From Alentia gelatinosa (Eukaryota; Annelida; Polychaeta; Phyllodocida; Polynoidae), in contig OX465580.1 of the NCBI GenBank assembly GCA_950022655.1, forward strand, positions 121,441,016 through 121,505,015: DNA of 64,000 nt, given 5' to 3'. This document shows, one piece after another, positions 49,775-61,080 of the stretch. Position 1 is the first letter of the stretch; each line of letters begins with the position of its first letter. Below the pieces are notes generated by a model that had not been told where the DNA came from, made no database searches, and saw nothing but the letters and a program-made list of their open reading frames with translations. The position numbers were made by a program, and so were the translations under genes.

Positions 49775-51275
49775 AGGGAATTTCTGCATAATCGAAGAAA
49801 TTATCCTATTACAATGCTCATATTGATGAATGATCATTGTGAGTACGTTTTAACAAACACTTTCCATTGACCGAAAATAATGGAAGGTAGGTCAGGCTTG
49901 TACATGTACTACTCTAATATATTGTCAATTTAAAGACAAAGTACTGGAAGTTTGCTCTAACAGAATAATCTTGATGTATTGTCTGGTAATTTTGATGTAA
50001 ATGTTCCATAAGAGAAGAATATTTATATATTCTCTGGAAATTTCGATGTAAGCATATACCCTCAATTAACGAAACCCCTTTTATTATAAACAAAATAAAA
50101 TGTACATTCAAAAGGAGAAATGAATAATCTTTTTGTAATCCCTTCATTTTATCCTACCATATATACATCACCCACAATGATTGGTATTCGGGTAGTCAGC
50201 AGTATGAGGTATATAAATCAAACATATATTTAGATTATGACTTCATAAAAGATGTATTCTTAACCTCATATGTAATTGAACATTTAGTAGGCAACAAACT
50301 ACGCTTTTAAAGTTTTATTGACATGCTTATTTATCACAAGGACGTGTTACTGTAAATTATGACAATGTAACAACAAAGATATGCAACAGAACTGTCTGCC
50401 TGAGGTATTTCATTATACTTATAATATAATGGAAACATAATTAACATAGAAAACACAACCATAAGACTCTTCAGTTCGGCGAAAGAGCAAATTTTCAACA
50501 GAATTCTTCAAAAAGCAGTCTATTTTGCAGCTGATTCTGGCTGTAGGACATAGGTGGGCATCGGTCGGCCAGGAAAATCATCGGATTGGAGGAATCTTGG
50601 AGCTTAGATGATGAAAGACATTTACCCCCGATACATCAACGGTATAAACGGTACAAAAGATTCTGTAAACTTCTATAAACAAATTCTTTGGACGAAAGTA
50701 ACAGCATGCTGCTGGTCATTGCCTAAAGAAACATAGTCAATAACATTGTCACACTAGTGACACACTACCTAGAGCACGATGTAGGTGAGCACCGGCCTCA
50801 TTAAGGCGGGGCTCCTCTTCTTCAGCACCCTGCACTCACCACTGTACGCACAGTGGACTCTAACTATAGACCCCCTTCACACTCCCGCCATCTTGTAATG
50901 GCGGCAAGTAGGTCACGCCAAAACGAGGCATGCACTGTCCGGAAGAGGCTTCACGGGTACTGAATAGAAAGTTTTTCTAGCTTGAAAGATGTAAATCGCT
51001 CTCAGGTCATCAATAATCGGCCGATTTTATTTTTTTTTAAATACATTGTTAGAAAGCTGAGACTTGGGCCTATCTCTTGTTATAAAAATGATATACCTGT
51101 GTTATAGATAAGATTTCCGATTATAGATTGAACATTGAAATTGTTTAGGTAATAAAACACTAAAACATGTTCCATTCCTGTTTTTAGAGTAATTTTAAAA
51201 AAAAATCTATCGCGATGACCTATAGAAATAAACATCCTATCTTATTAGGTATCTCATGACCACCTGGGTCAAAAT
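49775..51275. other. Unassigned intergenic region
   Basis: AT-rich, no gene or repeat recognised. Confidence 0.4.
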
Positions 51276-52640
51276 TAGACTGGCCTCAGTCCCTTTATCC
51301 TACCCCTCCACCCCTTCTGAGTGACACAGGGACTGGTCTCATCCGTAAACGGCCGCGTAGTCTGGCGCGATTTTGCGCCACACTCCCCAAACAGAGGTCT
51401 GGCTACTGGTCAGGATATCTGATGGGAGATTGATACCCTCCCACTTTGATCCTAATCGGGTCACAGTCAGGAGTAGGCTAAATTTATTGCTATGATAACA
51501 CAGGCGACCAGGGAACTGGAGGAGGGGGGATGGGGGAGGAATAGGAGGAAGTATAGGGTTACAGGGTGCGGCTTGAGGTCATAAACAGGAGATTCTGTTC
51601 ATAGCACTGCACGAAAACCACCATTTTACATATATATACGCCATCGCGATAACGCACGTATCGGCTGTATCGTGGCTTGTTTATATTTGTATACACCTCT
51701 ACGCGTCTACGTTTGGGGCGTCTACGAGACAGTTTCCATATGTAGACGCGCGCGACTTGGCTGTCTTTCACGCCTGACGTATTTAAGATAAGACATGCTC
51801 TGCGCAATATATATACGCCAGGCGTATATATATGATACAAAAAAAAAAATTGCGACCCGCAGCCTGCCCCGTCCTGTGGGTGTTGGTATAGGATGCACCA
51901 ACACTGACCCCCCACCTGCGACCTCCCAACCCCACCCCACCACCCCATACCACCCCCAGCCAGCCTTAGTGAGAAGCCCGCCGAGGCGGGAGGAGGGAGG
52001 GGTGGGGGTGAGGGGGTGAGGCGGGGGTAAGATGATTTTAGGAGTCAACAATAAAATAGAACACAGTCATTATATACTGACCCCAGCCTGATCACACCTA
52101 GAAATAGTGTTTTAAAGTTTAAAAAATAACAGAAAAACGGTGAAAAAAACTACTTAATGCATGGTTTATTATGTGTAATTAATCAATTTATACTCAATCA
52201 GGTTTTATAAAGGTTTTATAAAATAAATTGGTAATATAAGATTGTATTTTTCATATAATACAGACTTGGATGCTTAATGGAAAATGAAATATGCTACCAG
52301 TGGTGTCCCCAAGTTGCAAAGATCGGAACTATTGTATGGTGGTGTATATACAAAGGAATCAGGCGTATATATGACGTATATAAGACCGCACCATGGACAT
52401 GTATATACGCCACTAGAAAAGGCGTCTACGAGACGGATGACAGGTCGAACTTCTAGACGCAAAATCCTACTGTTAGATGCGTTTCGGATACATATGTAAA
52501 GCGGTAGGTTTCGTGCAGTGTAGTGGACAAGTCTTTGATTCATGGGCCAGTCAGAGAAGGACACATGCTATAATGAATTGTATTCCGATTTTCTTTAATC
52601 ATTTAATGAATGTTCATAATCAAAGACTTGAGCAAGTCTA
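51276..52640. mobile_element. Family G inverted-repeat element, copy 1, split by family F
   Basis: Left end TAGACTGGCCTCAGTCCC and right end GACTTGAGCAAGTCTA match the ends of the uninterrupted copy at 62737-63218. The family F element at 51605-52520 is inserted. Without it the length is about 446 bp against 482 bp. Confidence 0.8.
51605..52520. mobile_element. Family F inverted-repeat element, full copy
   Basis: 916 bp with ends CACTGCACGAAAACC and GGTTTCGTGCAGTG and a 3-bp direct repeat TAG on both sides. The interior has TATATACGCC/GGCGTATATA arms, a C-rich part (51900-51960) and AT-rich blocks. No transposase frame. Confidence 0.82.
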
Positions 52641-53321
52641 GGTCAAAATGTTCGCATTGGCGAGTTGGTTGCATTACCAGGAGGGCCAGAGAGGCCTGGA
52701 CAGGGCAGCTGTCATCAAGGGCAGTTAATCCGCCAATAGACTTGGGCTTTGACAGGTTAAAGCCTCACTAAAACCCATTCTCAAGGAAGCATCGGTTGTG
52801 CCAGGAAGGTTTAAGCCTCTTCTTGTGAAATTCAGATTGGTTTCAGAGTGGAGCTTCTCCTTCTTACACAATACGATATCTCTCCACACAATTAAAAAAA
52901 TATCACATGTTCAAAAATTCTTGCTGTAGAGTATAAATTACACATGTAGTCGTTTTAATTGAGAATAAATTTGATATTGTTTGATAAAATATAGTTTTTT
53001 GTTTTGCGAGGTGGTAACATTACTGAGCATTTTCTGAGAATAACATAGATGACTAAAAGTTTGGGACTGACACCAATTGTCCGTAACTAAGGGGTAGCTG
53101 CGTTGCATGGTATAAATTCCTTTGCAGTATGGCACTTATGAGTACCGGTGTCAGTATACTTTATGTCATTCTACAATTTATGTCGACATACAATGCTATT
53201 CATATCAACAATTCGCATGTGTACCACTCGTCGTTTTGCATAAATGGTATTAGATTTGCAAAATATCACATAAGGAGTATTGCTCCTAATAACAACAGAA
53301 ATCATCGAAAACGTTCATAAA

Positions 53322-53507
53322 TTAACACTGTTTCTCATAGAGAACCTTGAAGCACGGCCAGCCGTCGTCATGGACTCTCACAACCTGCACCACGTGACCT
53401 GTTCTCCGACCCGTTCTTTCCGTTGTTATGGTAACCATAGGTTCGCACTTGTCACCGGGTTCCACCTTGAAATGAGAGCACCGAACATGATGAATACGAT
53501 ACAATGC
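53322..53507 (-). CDS. Gene C, last exon
   Basis: An open minus-strand stretch after a candidate acceptor (CATATGTTAAG) in phase 0, matching the donor of the exon at 55577. Codes for ALYRIHHVRCSHFKVEPGDK, TITTERTGRRTGHVVQVV and DDGWPCFKVLYEKQC, TAA. It has the look of coding sequence. The acceptor's pyrimidine tract is weak, and the exon could be unconnected. Confidence 0.45.
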   Translation of the reverse strand, partial: ALYRIHHVRCSHFKVEPGDKCEPMVTITTERTGRRTGHVVQVVRVHDDGWPCFKVLYEKQC

Positions 53508-53759
53508 CTTAACATATGAAGTATTGTTACCAAATCTTACGTTAGGTGTATATTGACAATAACTGATGGTTTTGTAGACCGGCGGCCATAAACCACGAGT
53601 GGTTGCCACCTAGTGATACACGGGCGTTAGTCAACCTTATGTCGTTATACCTCCTTTTATAACCCCGCAAATCGACCCCGATTGAGTCGAAAGAGAGTGG
53701 GTGGGAGCTGGGTCCGGCTGGGTGATGGGTCCATATAGGCAATATTGCCTCTTTCTAAT

Positions 53760-54378
53760 GGTAACTGGATCGAGGGCACCACGGACCGATGGCACCTGGA
53801 CTGATGGCACCTCATTTCAGTTTTACCTGGACTGATGGCACCCGTGCCTGGACTGATGACATCACTTGCCTAGACTGATGGCACCACCTCATTTTTTTAC
53901 CTGGATATTGGAACCACTTGATAGATATAGTAATAATGTGTAGTAGTCCTATAATAACAGTGTTTCCAGTTTAATTTTCAGGGTTTCTGAAAAAAGATCA
54001 TTGATTTCAGGAGACCAACGCTGCGCTGCTACCTCGACCGGTACTGAGGCGGCCGCGAACGGTACCGAGGCGGCTGCCGGCCGGGACCACGGGTGGCCGG
54101 CCGGGACCCCCGGCTGCCGATGCCGAGGGGCCCGGAGTCGGTTTTTTAAACTTTTTTTTAAAATCATCACGTAAATCCTTCTTTATGTGAATTTAATACA
54201 CTCGGTAGTTGAAAAGTGGTATTCACAACATAATATGGCAATAACCATTAGTCTGAGTGAGTTATGCCATCAGTCTAGGAAGTGGTGCCATCGGTCTAGG
54301 GAAAATGTTGCCATCGGTCCGAAGAGGTGCCATCGGTCCGAAGAGGTGCCATCAGTCCAGGTGTCATCGGTCCAGTGA
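53760..54378. mobile_element. Element J: inverted arrays of CTGGACTGATGGCACC with 10-bp target duplication
   Basis: 619 bp flanked by TCTTTCTAAT on both sides (53750-53759, 54379-54388). The left 130 bp carry four to five copies of (A/T)GGACTGATGGCACC. The right 120 bp carry the reverse complement (GGTGCCATCGGTCC) five to six times. The core is GC-rich (53990-54140, repeated CGGCC words). A 10-bp duplication and repeated subterminal motifs resemble Mutator-like non-autonomous transposons. Confidence 0.82.
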
Positions 54379-54388
54379 TCTTTCTAAT

Positions 54389-55564
54389 CGCCTCTTTCTT
54401 TCCCGACGCGAAAGATGATGAAATCAAGTCTATGAAGTGTGTACATCGACCCGAATGACGCCTACTCTCACCGACCTGACGGATCCGTCGGGCACAGGTC
54501 GAATCGAGCACGGTCGGCCTGTCGATGTCTTATAGGCAGAGAGCAAAAAACAGTCCCAAAAGACGTTCTCTCTGATATTTCAATTCCATAGGTTGAATTC
54601 GTTCAAGGAGATGGGATAATGAATACAACAAGCGATGATTTTGTGAGTAGTAGGATAGGCGACTATCTGGCAATTTCTAAACAATGGGTCGCAGTTCTTT
54701 AGAGTCCCCGTACATTTTCAATGGGGACTGTATACGATGGATAATAAATATTATTCACTTCGGATATTCAGCCTTTTTTATAACAAAGAAATGGGATCAG
54801 TACATTCGCCATAATATATATATAGTGGTGGTCTTCTTTGTGCCGACCCACCTATCAGCAATACATAGAAGGTAGTAACTTTATCCAGATAGCGGATATA
54901 GTGTGTCTGTTTGCCTCGTATATCAGGTCATATGAGTCACATTAATGTCTTTTCTTTCTACTCAGTTCACCATGTCCGTAGGCATGTTAAAATATAACCA
55001 TGCCCCGGATCATAAGAGACAAAAAATCTCACATATATACAGAATAATAGGATAGTACATGAAATATCCCAAACATAAAGACACATTGGATACTCTTTCC
55101 TCCATATATATATTTGTATAGTATTACTATAAATAAGTCTAACAACGATGGCAGTTATAACTCAAAACCAGATCACAGCACAGACTTTGCGTAAAGTATG
55201 TTGAATGTTAACTATACCGTCATGCGTTTCACCATGGTCAATATATCCATATTGCCGTTAGAGTTACTTCACTCGATGGCGAGCTAATCCAACCCAACAA
55301 GGGAACGACACTATACGATAGCTGTCATTCATACTATGGTATTATGGATACTATAAATATTACTATCGAGACTGTTAAATAAGCGACTATTTTTCTGCAA
55401 TTCGATGGATTTTCTACCGGCTCAAGAAAATGCCTACACTTATTGTGACGTTAAATGATTTATCCTGATGGTGAATCTATCATAATATCGTATTGAACTT
55501 AAGCTTGTAAACGCAATGTCAGACAGGACCAAATGCCTATCTCCCTTGTTGCAATGACAGGTAA
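54389..55564. other. Intron of gene C (unassigned sequence)
   Basis: Between the donor at 55576 and the last exon. AT-rich; no repeat or exon recognised. Confidence 0.4.
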
Positions 55565-55576
55565 TCAAACCCTTAC

Positions 55577-56710
55577 CTTTTGCATTGGATACACTCTCCC
55601 ATCTCCCAGCCGGAAGTACTCCAGATGCCCATCATGCGCACGCAAGCGGAAGGTAGGATGAGACAAAAGCGCACATCCGGAACAGACCTGCCCCCACACG
55701 CCCCCTTGTGGTAGCCACGCACTAACAGATAACTCCAGTCCGCGGCAGTAGGTGGCGCGCAGGTGAGTGAGATCGGATTGGCTCGCCGGGTCCCAGCGGA
55801 GGACGGACACGAGACGCAGCGCGGGCCATATCCGGGACGCCATGAAGGCCACGCCCACTTCCGACCGAAGCGCCGCCCGCAGCGCCACCTCCCGACTCTC
55901 CATGAACCGCGAGTCGCGCGCATCTTGTCCCGGAAGTATCGCTCTCTGCCGCGAGCGTAATCCGTGTCCAAGGTTCTCCATCCTACTGGTTTTTCTCCGC
56001 GTTCTTTCCGAGAGACTGTTTGTCGCTCGACAGTGTTTCCTTATTTTCTTGCATAACGAACTCCAGTTCTGACTGATATAGGAGAAAAAGTCGACCAGGG
56101 TGAACACATCAGGGGCCTGAAGTACCCCCAGGTCGGGCTCTAGTAGGAACAGTGTGGCCTGGTTCTGTACTATAGCAGCATGGTCAGTTTGGACTTTCAA
56201 CTGGCAGTAGAGAATATCACTTCCACATTTCTCTGGTTTACACTTTATGGTCCACGAATCACATTTATTGTCTGCAGATTGGTAGTTTAAATCACGTTCT
56301 GTATCCACGGAAGGAGATTCCTCTGATCTACGCTTCTGTTCTGATGTCTCCTCTTTGAATTCATAATCAAGATCTGCAGGTTGTGAACATGATTCATTTT
56401 TTAATTCTATAGCTTGGTTACTTGTATCACAATCAGTTTGCAAAGAAAATCCGTTGTTATCACTTTGAATGGTGATACTGTGTGGGCTATATTCACATTT
56501 CATGTCTGTTATTTTCCTGAGGCGACCGATCCTTTGTAATGTTGGAACCCCGATTTGTGCCCCGGTTCTGTAACTGTAATATTGCTCGTAGTAACCGTTA
56601 GAGGGCCGCCCAATCCTTTCACCACGCTCACTCCCATTAGTGATTGTGTTTTGAAGAGCCTTGTTGAATTGCCTTTGTTGTGCATGGGTGACCGTCGCTG
56701 TCTTTTGCCT
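55577..56710 (-). CDS. Gene C, large exon 3
   Basis: A 1134-nt exon (378 codons, phase 0 at both ends) without a stop, between the acceptor CATATATTGTAG and the donor GTAAGG. The first 80 residues are polar (QQRQFNKALQNTITNGSERG). The middle is acidic with Cys/Ser-rich parts, and the last 170 are basic and helical (SRFMESREVALRAALRSEVG). The final part, CRGLELSVSAWLPQGGVWGQ and DGHLEYFRLGDGRVYP, looks folded. If the donor is not used the frame ends three codons later (TGA at 55565). The last third is clearly GC-richer than its surroundings. Not recognised. Confidence 0.65.
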
Positions 56711-57436
56711 CTACAATATATGAAAAGATACTAATCGATGGAGGATTGCCAGATATTAAATAAACCAGTCCCCCGGTATACATATTCAATACTAGTCAGC
56801 AGAAGTGCCCAAGTCCAAGTGAGCATATATATGAGTAGGACACTAAATGAGACACCGTTGATTCACAACTCAGAAGTTCATCTACATTATTTTGATATCA
56901 ATATTTGAAGGGAACCGAAAATAAGCTAGCCTTAGCACTTTCAGTCCGACCCACTAGCTCAAGGCCCAAATACCGATTCAGAACGTGAAGTGTAGCAGTA
57001 TACACCCTGGGGACGATGCTAAATATGGCAATGTTGCCGGACGCGATTCAACATATGCGTTTGATATGCATTACCATACAGAACAGGCATACTAAATAAT
57101 GATGACTATAGAGTTTTTCAATTATTGTGACAAATAAAAAAACTATGAATTATGTCATATAGAAATACCAATACCGTTTGTGGTAATGACACCAAAATAT
57201 GCCTGGGCCATTATTCGTTCCCTGCTTGGGAATGCCTCCAGCCATTCATTGTCCCCTGCCTGAGAGTGATTCCAGACATCACTCGGACTGAGGGGGTTAG
57301 TATATTAATTGAATCAAGTTATTTCACTTTTCTTTAGATATTATCTTAACATGGCGTATTATCGACCTCGAATTATAGTGACGGGCATTTAGTATTGAAT
57401 GAAGTATTCATTGCATTGGATCAAGACTCTACGTAC

Positions 57437-57603
57437 CTCCTTACCTGGTGTTGGTAGGAGCCACATGGTGGCACTAAAAGTAGACCCACGCATACGTAGG
57501 TACTGTGTAAGAAGGCTTTTGACGTCGTGACTGGCTGCCGGACTCATCCGCCACATGTCGAGGCAAGCCACGCCCAGCACCGCCATCACGAAGGCCACTA
57601 TAC
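57437..57603 (-). CDS. Gene C, exon 2 (hydrophobic segment)
   Basis: Acceptor TTCTCTTGTTGTTCAG, donor GAG|GTACGT, 167 nt, phases 1 and 0. Codes for IVAFVMAVLGVACLDMW, a likely membrane segment, then MSPAASHDVKSLLTQYLRMR and STFSATMWLLPTPGKE. An alternative donor 8 bp earlier (GTAAGG) would break the frame of exon 3, so the GTACGT donor is preferred. Confidence 0.65.
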
Positions 57604-57737
57604 CTGAACAACAAGAGAAACAACATATCAACAAACTGCTGCTTCAAGAGCCCGAATGAACCTTCTGAAATAACAGATGCCCATGCACAAAAGAGTACAC
57701 GTTCACGTGTACTTCCAGATAAAAACGCAAAAGGGCT

Positions 57738-58006
57738 GGTTCAACCAACACGATGGATTTGTCAAGGTATATCTCAAGTGGTATATCTTGATATGTCTTA
57801 CTTTGTCGCGATATGTAGGTAATTAACTATACCTCCGTTGTCTCGAAACGTAGCACGCGATGTTGTGTGTCTATTTTGGTGCTCCACCACCATGACACCT
57901 CAAGGCACATCGCGACAAATAGGCACGCGATTATTCAAACGTAGCCCATTTAGCATGACAACAAAATCGGGACTAATCTTGCTATATCTTGTGTGTTGGT
58001 GGAATC
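57738..58006. mobile_element. Family E inverted-repeat element, copy B
   Basis: 269 bp, opposite orientation to copy A at 35583-36102. Ends GGTTCAACCAACAC and GTGTTGGTGGAATC. Shares long stretches such as AATAGGCACGCGATTATTCA and TCTATTTTGGTGCTCCACCA. Lies in intron 1 of gene C. Confidence 0.82.
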
Positions 58007-59700
58007 ATAACTTTAGGCCTTTGTTTATGTGTAGTTCGAGATTATACGCCTCATTCTGGAATTTACCAAATGCATATTTTGGACACACCTCAACAAGTGT
58101 CATTGTAACTTGTTGGCAAACTAATTTAGAGACGGTGGTAATAAAGCACACTGAAATGGTTGGAAATGAGACCAATAACTAATGTTTAACCTCATACCCT
58201 CATAGTTTATGGAATGAGGCCTCGTTCTTAGTAGTATCCGGAAGTATTATTTTCATAGGAGTATCACTTTAGCTCCCCTGATAGAATATCATTTTGACAG
58301 GTCAGCCCTGTTTTGCTCTACTGTGGTCAACTGCGCAATTCTCAGCTAAACTACAGCGTAATCACAGACATCCCCTAACTAATAAAACGTATTACTGCAT
58401 TTCTTATTTGTTCTAGGACTTATGTCACTTGCCAAGTCAAATATGCCCATAGGGTATCGCATTTATTTTCCACTTTGACCGGCTGTACACTACTTTAATA
58501 TACATGTACATGGAACTATATGTAAATCGGCTAAAGTAAAGGCAGCTTTTTACAACAGTGCACATACAGAGGCGGGCTTTTTCACATGTACATGTATGTG
58601 TATTTGTACAGGGTACAAGCATATAAACAAGCCCCAGTCTCTTTCATGAAAACACATGGGAGTTTCATTACCCAAACGCAATCAATTTTAATTTGGACTA
58701 GGTTCATGAGATTGTTGCGGGTATCATCATATATCATATGTATTACATATATACATTGCACATATATATAATATATATAACATTTACACCTGATTTTGTG
58801 AGCCCTGACGGCAGTTTGTCATGTCATAAACGTATGTATACTCAAGCGAATACTTGAGTATACGCCATGCCAGATCTGCCCGACCCTGCCTGATTGTAAT
58901 GCCACATGTATATCCTATTGTATGATATATACATGTCAATGTATATATACTGATTCAAATGGAAATGTGGAGATGGCAAATTTGAAAATGTTTTTCCCCC
59001 TAATTACATACCATGTGTAAAAAAGGTGAGATGAGTTTCATGCCACATAGACTTTGATAACCAGACCAAGGCTTGAAGACTAACATTCCACGAAAATGGG
59101 ATTTTTGTGTTAAGAAAAACTCAAACCTACGGATGTACATTTTCTTTTATGATTCAAGATTTTTAACCATGCTGAAAACAAAATTTAGTACCGTAGTTTT
59201 CTGGTCTCCTATGGAACCTATGAGACTTATTAGGTAAAGTATTCACCCCTGATCTCCATTCAGGGGTGAACAGCTGTCCTATGTTAATTGGCTAGGCTCT
59301 TTGCAGTTAAGGAACCAGCGAGGAAGACTGAACAAAATGGCTGGACCTGAGAACCAGCCAAGCTTCACTGGAAAACTATGTCTAAATACACAGTTATAAC
59401 ATAAGATACAGCTGTTTTGAAGGTTGGCAAAGACAAATGGGTATATATTTATCGATTCGATTTTGTTTTCATAAATGTCAGAGTGTGCGCAGTATGAAAT
59501 GACGACTCCGGTGGAGAGCTCTATGGCAGAGGAACCCGGCCCTGTATGGGACAGGGCCGGGTACACTGGCTAGAGACTTATAATAACTCAGAACTACATT
59601 GATATTCATCGCAGACCAAGATTAACTGACAGGGGCTACCAGTACCGCGGTCTGACTCGCCAGGTGTTCAAATAGGGAGCTCCACTGTTGTCTCTTTTCT
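58007..59700. other. Gene C intron sequence with two short hairpins
   Basis: Hairpin GTATACTCAAG/CTTGAGTATAC at 58836-58863 and CCCGGCCCTGT/ACAGGGCCGGG at 59535-59561. The second is followed by GTACACTGGCTAG, a motif also seen near 6765. Otherwise AT-rich and unassigned. Confidence 0.6.
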
Positions 59701-59701
59701 C

Positions 59702-60452
59702 GGACACTTTGCGGCGCACAGGACACGTACAAATGTATATAACTAAGAGTACTGAACTTTATATACATTTCTATGGAAGACTAGTATCTGGAGATGCAAG
59801 CGACCACAGGGCTTGGTTCTGCCCGCAGATAAAATCTGGTCGCTAGAGTAGGGTATTGTCCATCACCATGATTGTATCCGATTCAAGGGCACAATCCACC
59901 AGGCCGATTTCTCACCCGATCAATTGTTCATGGGCCCTTAAGAGGAAGCTCCCGTATTGTAATTTGTTTAATTCTGTTAATAATAGTTTAATAGATGACC
60001 ATTTTCAAAGATTTGAGAAATTCTAGGGCACCCGATAATAATCGGCGATTTTCTGGCTACGGAATCGGCTACCGTCGGTCCAGTGGACACTTTGCGGCGC
60101 ACAGGACACGTACAAATGTATATAACTAAGAGTACTGAACTTTATATACATTTCTATGGAAGACTAGTATCTGGAGATGCAAGCGACCACAGGGCTTGGT
60201 TCTGCCCGCAGATAAAATCTGGTCGCTAGAGTAGGGTATTGTCCATCACCATGATTGTATCCGATTCAAGGGCACAATCCACCAGGCCGATTTCTCACCC
60301 GATCTTAAGAGGAAGCTCCCGTATTGTAATTTGTTTAATTCTGTTAATAATAGTTTAATAGATGACCATTTTCAAAGATTTGAGAAATTCTAGGGCACCC
60401 GATAATAATCGGCGATTTTCTGGCTACGGAATCGGCTACCGTCGGTCCAGTG
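59702..60452. repeat. Large near-identical tandem duplication
   Basis: Two adjacent copies, 59702-60084 (383 bp) and 60085-60452. Apart from an 18-bp segment (AATTGTTCATGGGCCCTT-like, at about 59921) missing from copy 2, they appear identical. It is a recent duplication in intron 1 of gene C. Confidence 0.92.
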
Positions 60453-60896
60453 GAACACCCCCTTCACTCAGATCATGGACTTGGATGACAGCTCCATCTT
60501 CAGATTATCAAATCGACATGAATCGGGGCAAAATGGCTGATGATTTTTTTAGAGATTCAGGGGTGATTGAACGATCTAGGATCATACATGAAGACCATTT
60601 ACTGAACCCCAGGCAGATCCAGGGACGATGTGGGTCAACTTAATGCAATACTTAATTATGACCTTGCGGACACCTGTCTTAATGAACTAACTAAAAGAAT
60701 ATTATACAATGACGCTTGAACGAGGTACAGAAAAGGGTCTTCATGTACGATCCTAGATTATTCAACGGGCCCCAGGGTAACAATATTTCGATCCACATTC
60801 GGTGAGGCGAGGAGAGAACGAGGGTGGCGATGTATGCAGGTGTCTGGCGGGATACACGCTAATGAGCACAAAACCTATATAATTAATTGAACCTAC

Positions 60897-61080
60897 CTGA
60901 CAGTTTCGCAAAGAAGTAGTTGACGAAATACAGTTCTCGACACAGGTGTGTGAAAAAGGATGACAAGACGGTAAAGACGACGGCCATCGCGAGCAATCCC
61001 CTCTCCGCCCTGTTCATTCTGGAGTTATTCACAGGCTGAGCAGTGCTGTCGTCAATATGTGGCGCTTGGTATGACTTCAT
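60897..61080 (-). CDS. Gene C, first recognised exon (hydrophobic segment)
   Basis: After an acceptor (TATAGTTCTCAG) comes ATG, then KSYQAPHIDDSTAQPVNN, MNRAERGLLAMAVVFTVLSS and LYFVNYFFAKLS, ending at a GTAGGT donor, phase 1. The residue pattern of ERGLL followed by a hydrophobic helix resembles the sixth helix of seven-helix receptors. With the next exon it gives two membrane segments. The ATG could be a real start or internal to a longer protein. Confidence 0.55.

Noticed and set aside
49914..50147. Minus-strand open stretch with repeated Tyr/His-rich text
   Set aside because: Low complexity, AT-rich, no splice sites or homology.
51559..52051. Overlapping minus-strand frames (129 and 109 codons)
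   Set aside because: They lie inside the non-coding family F element and are C-rich low-complexity translations.
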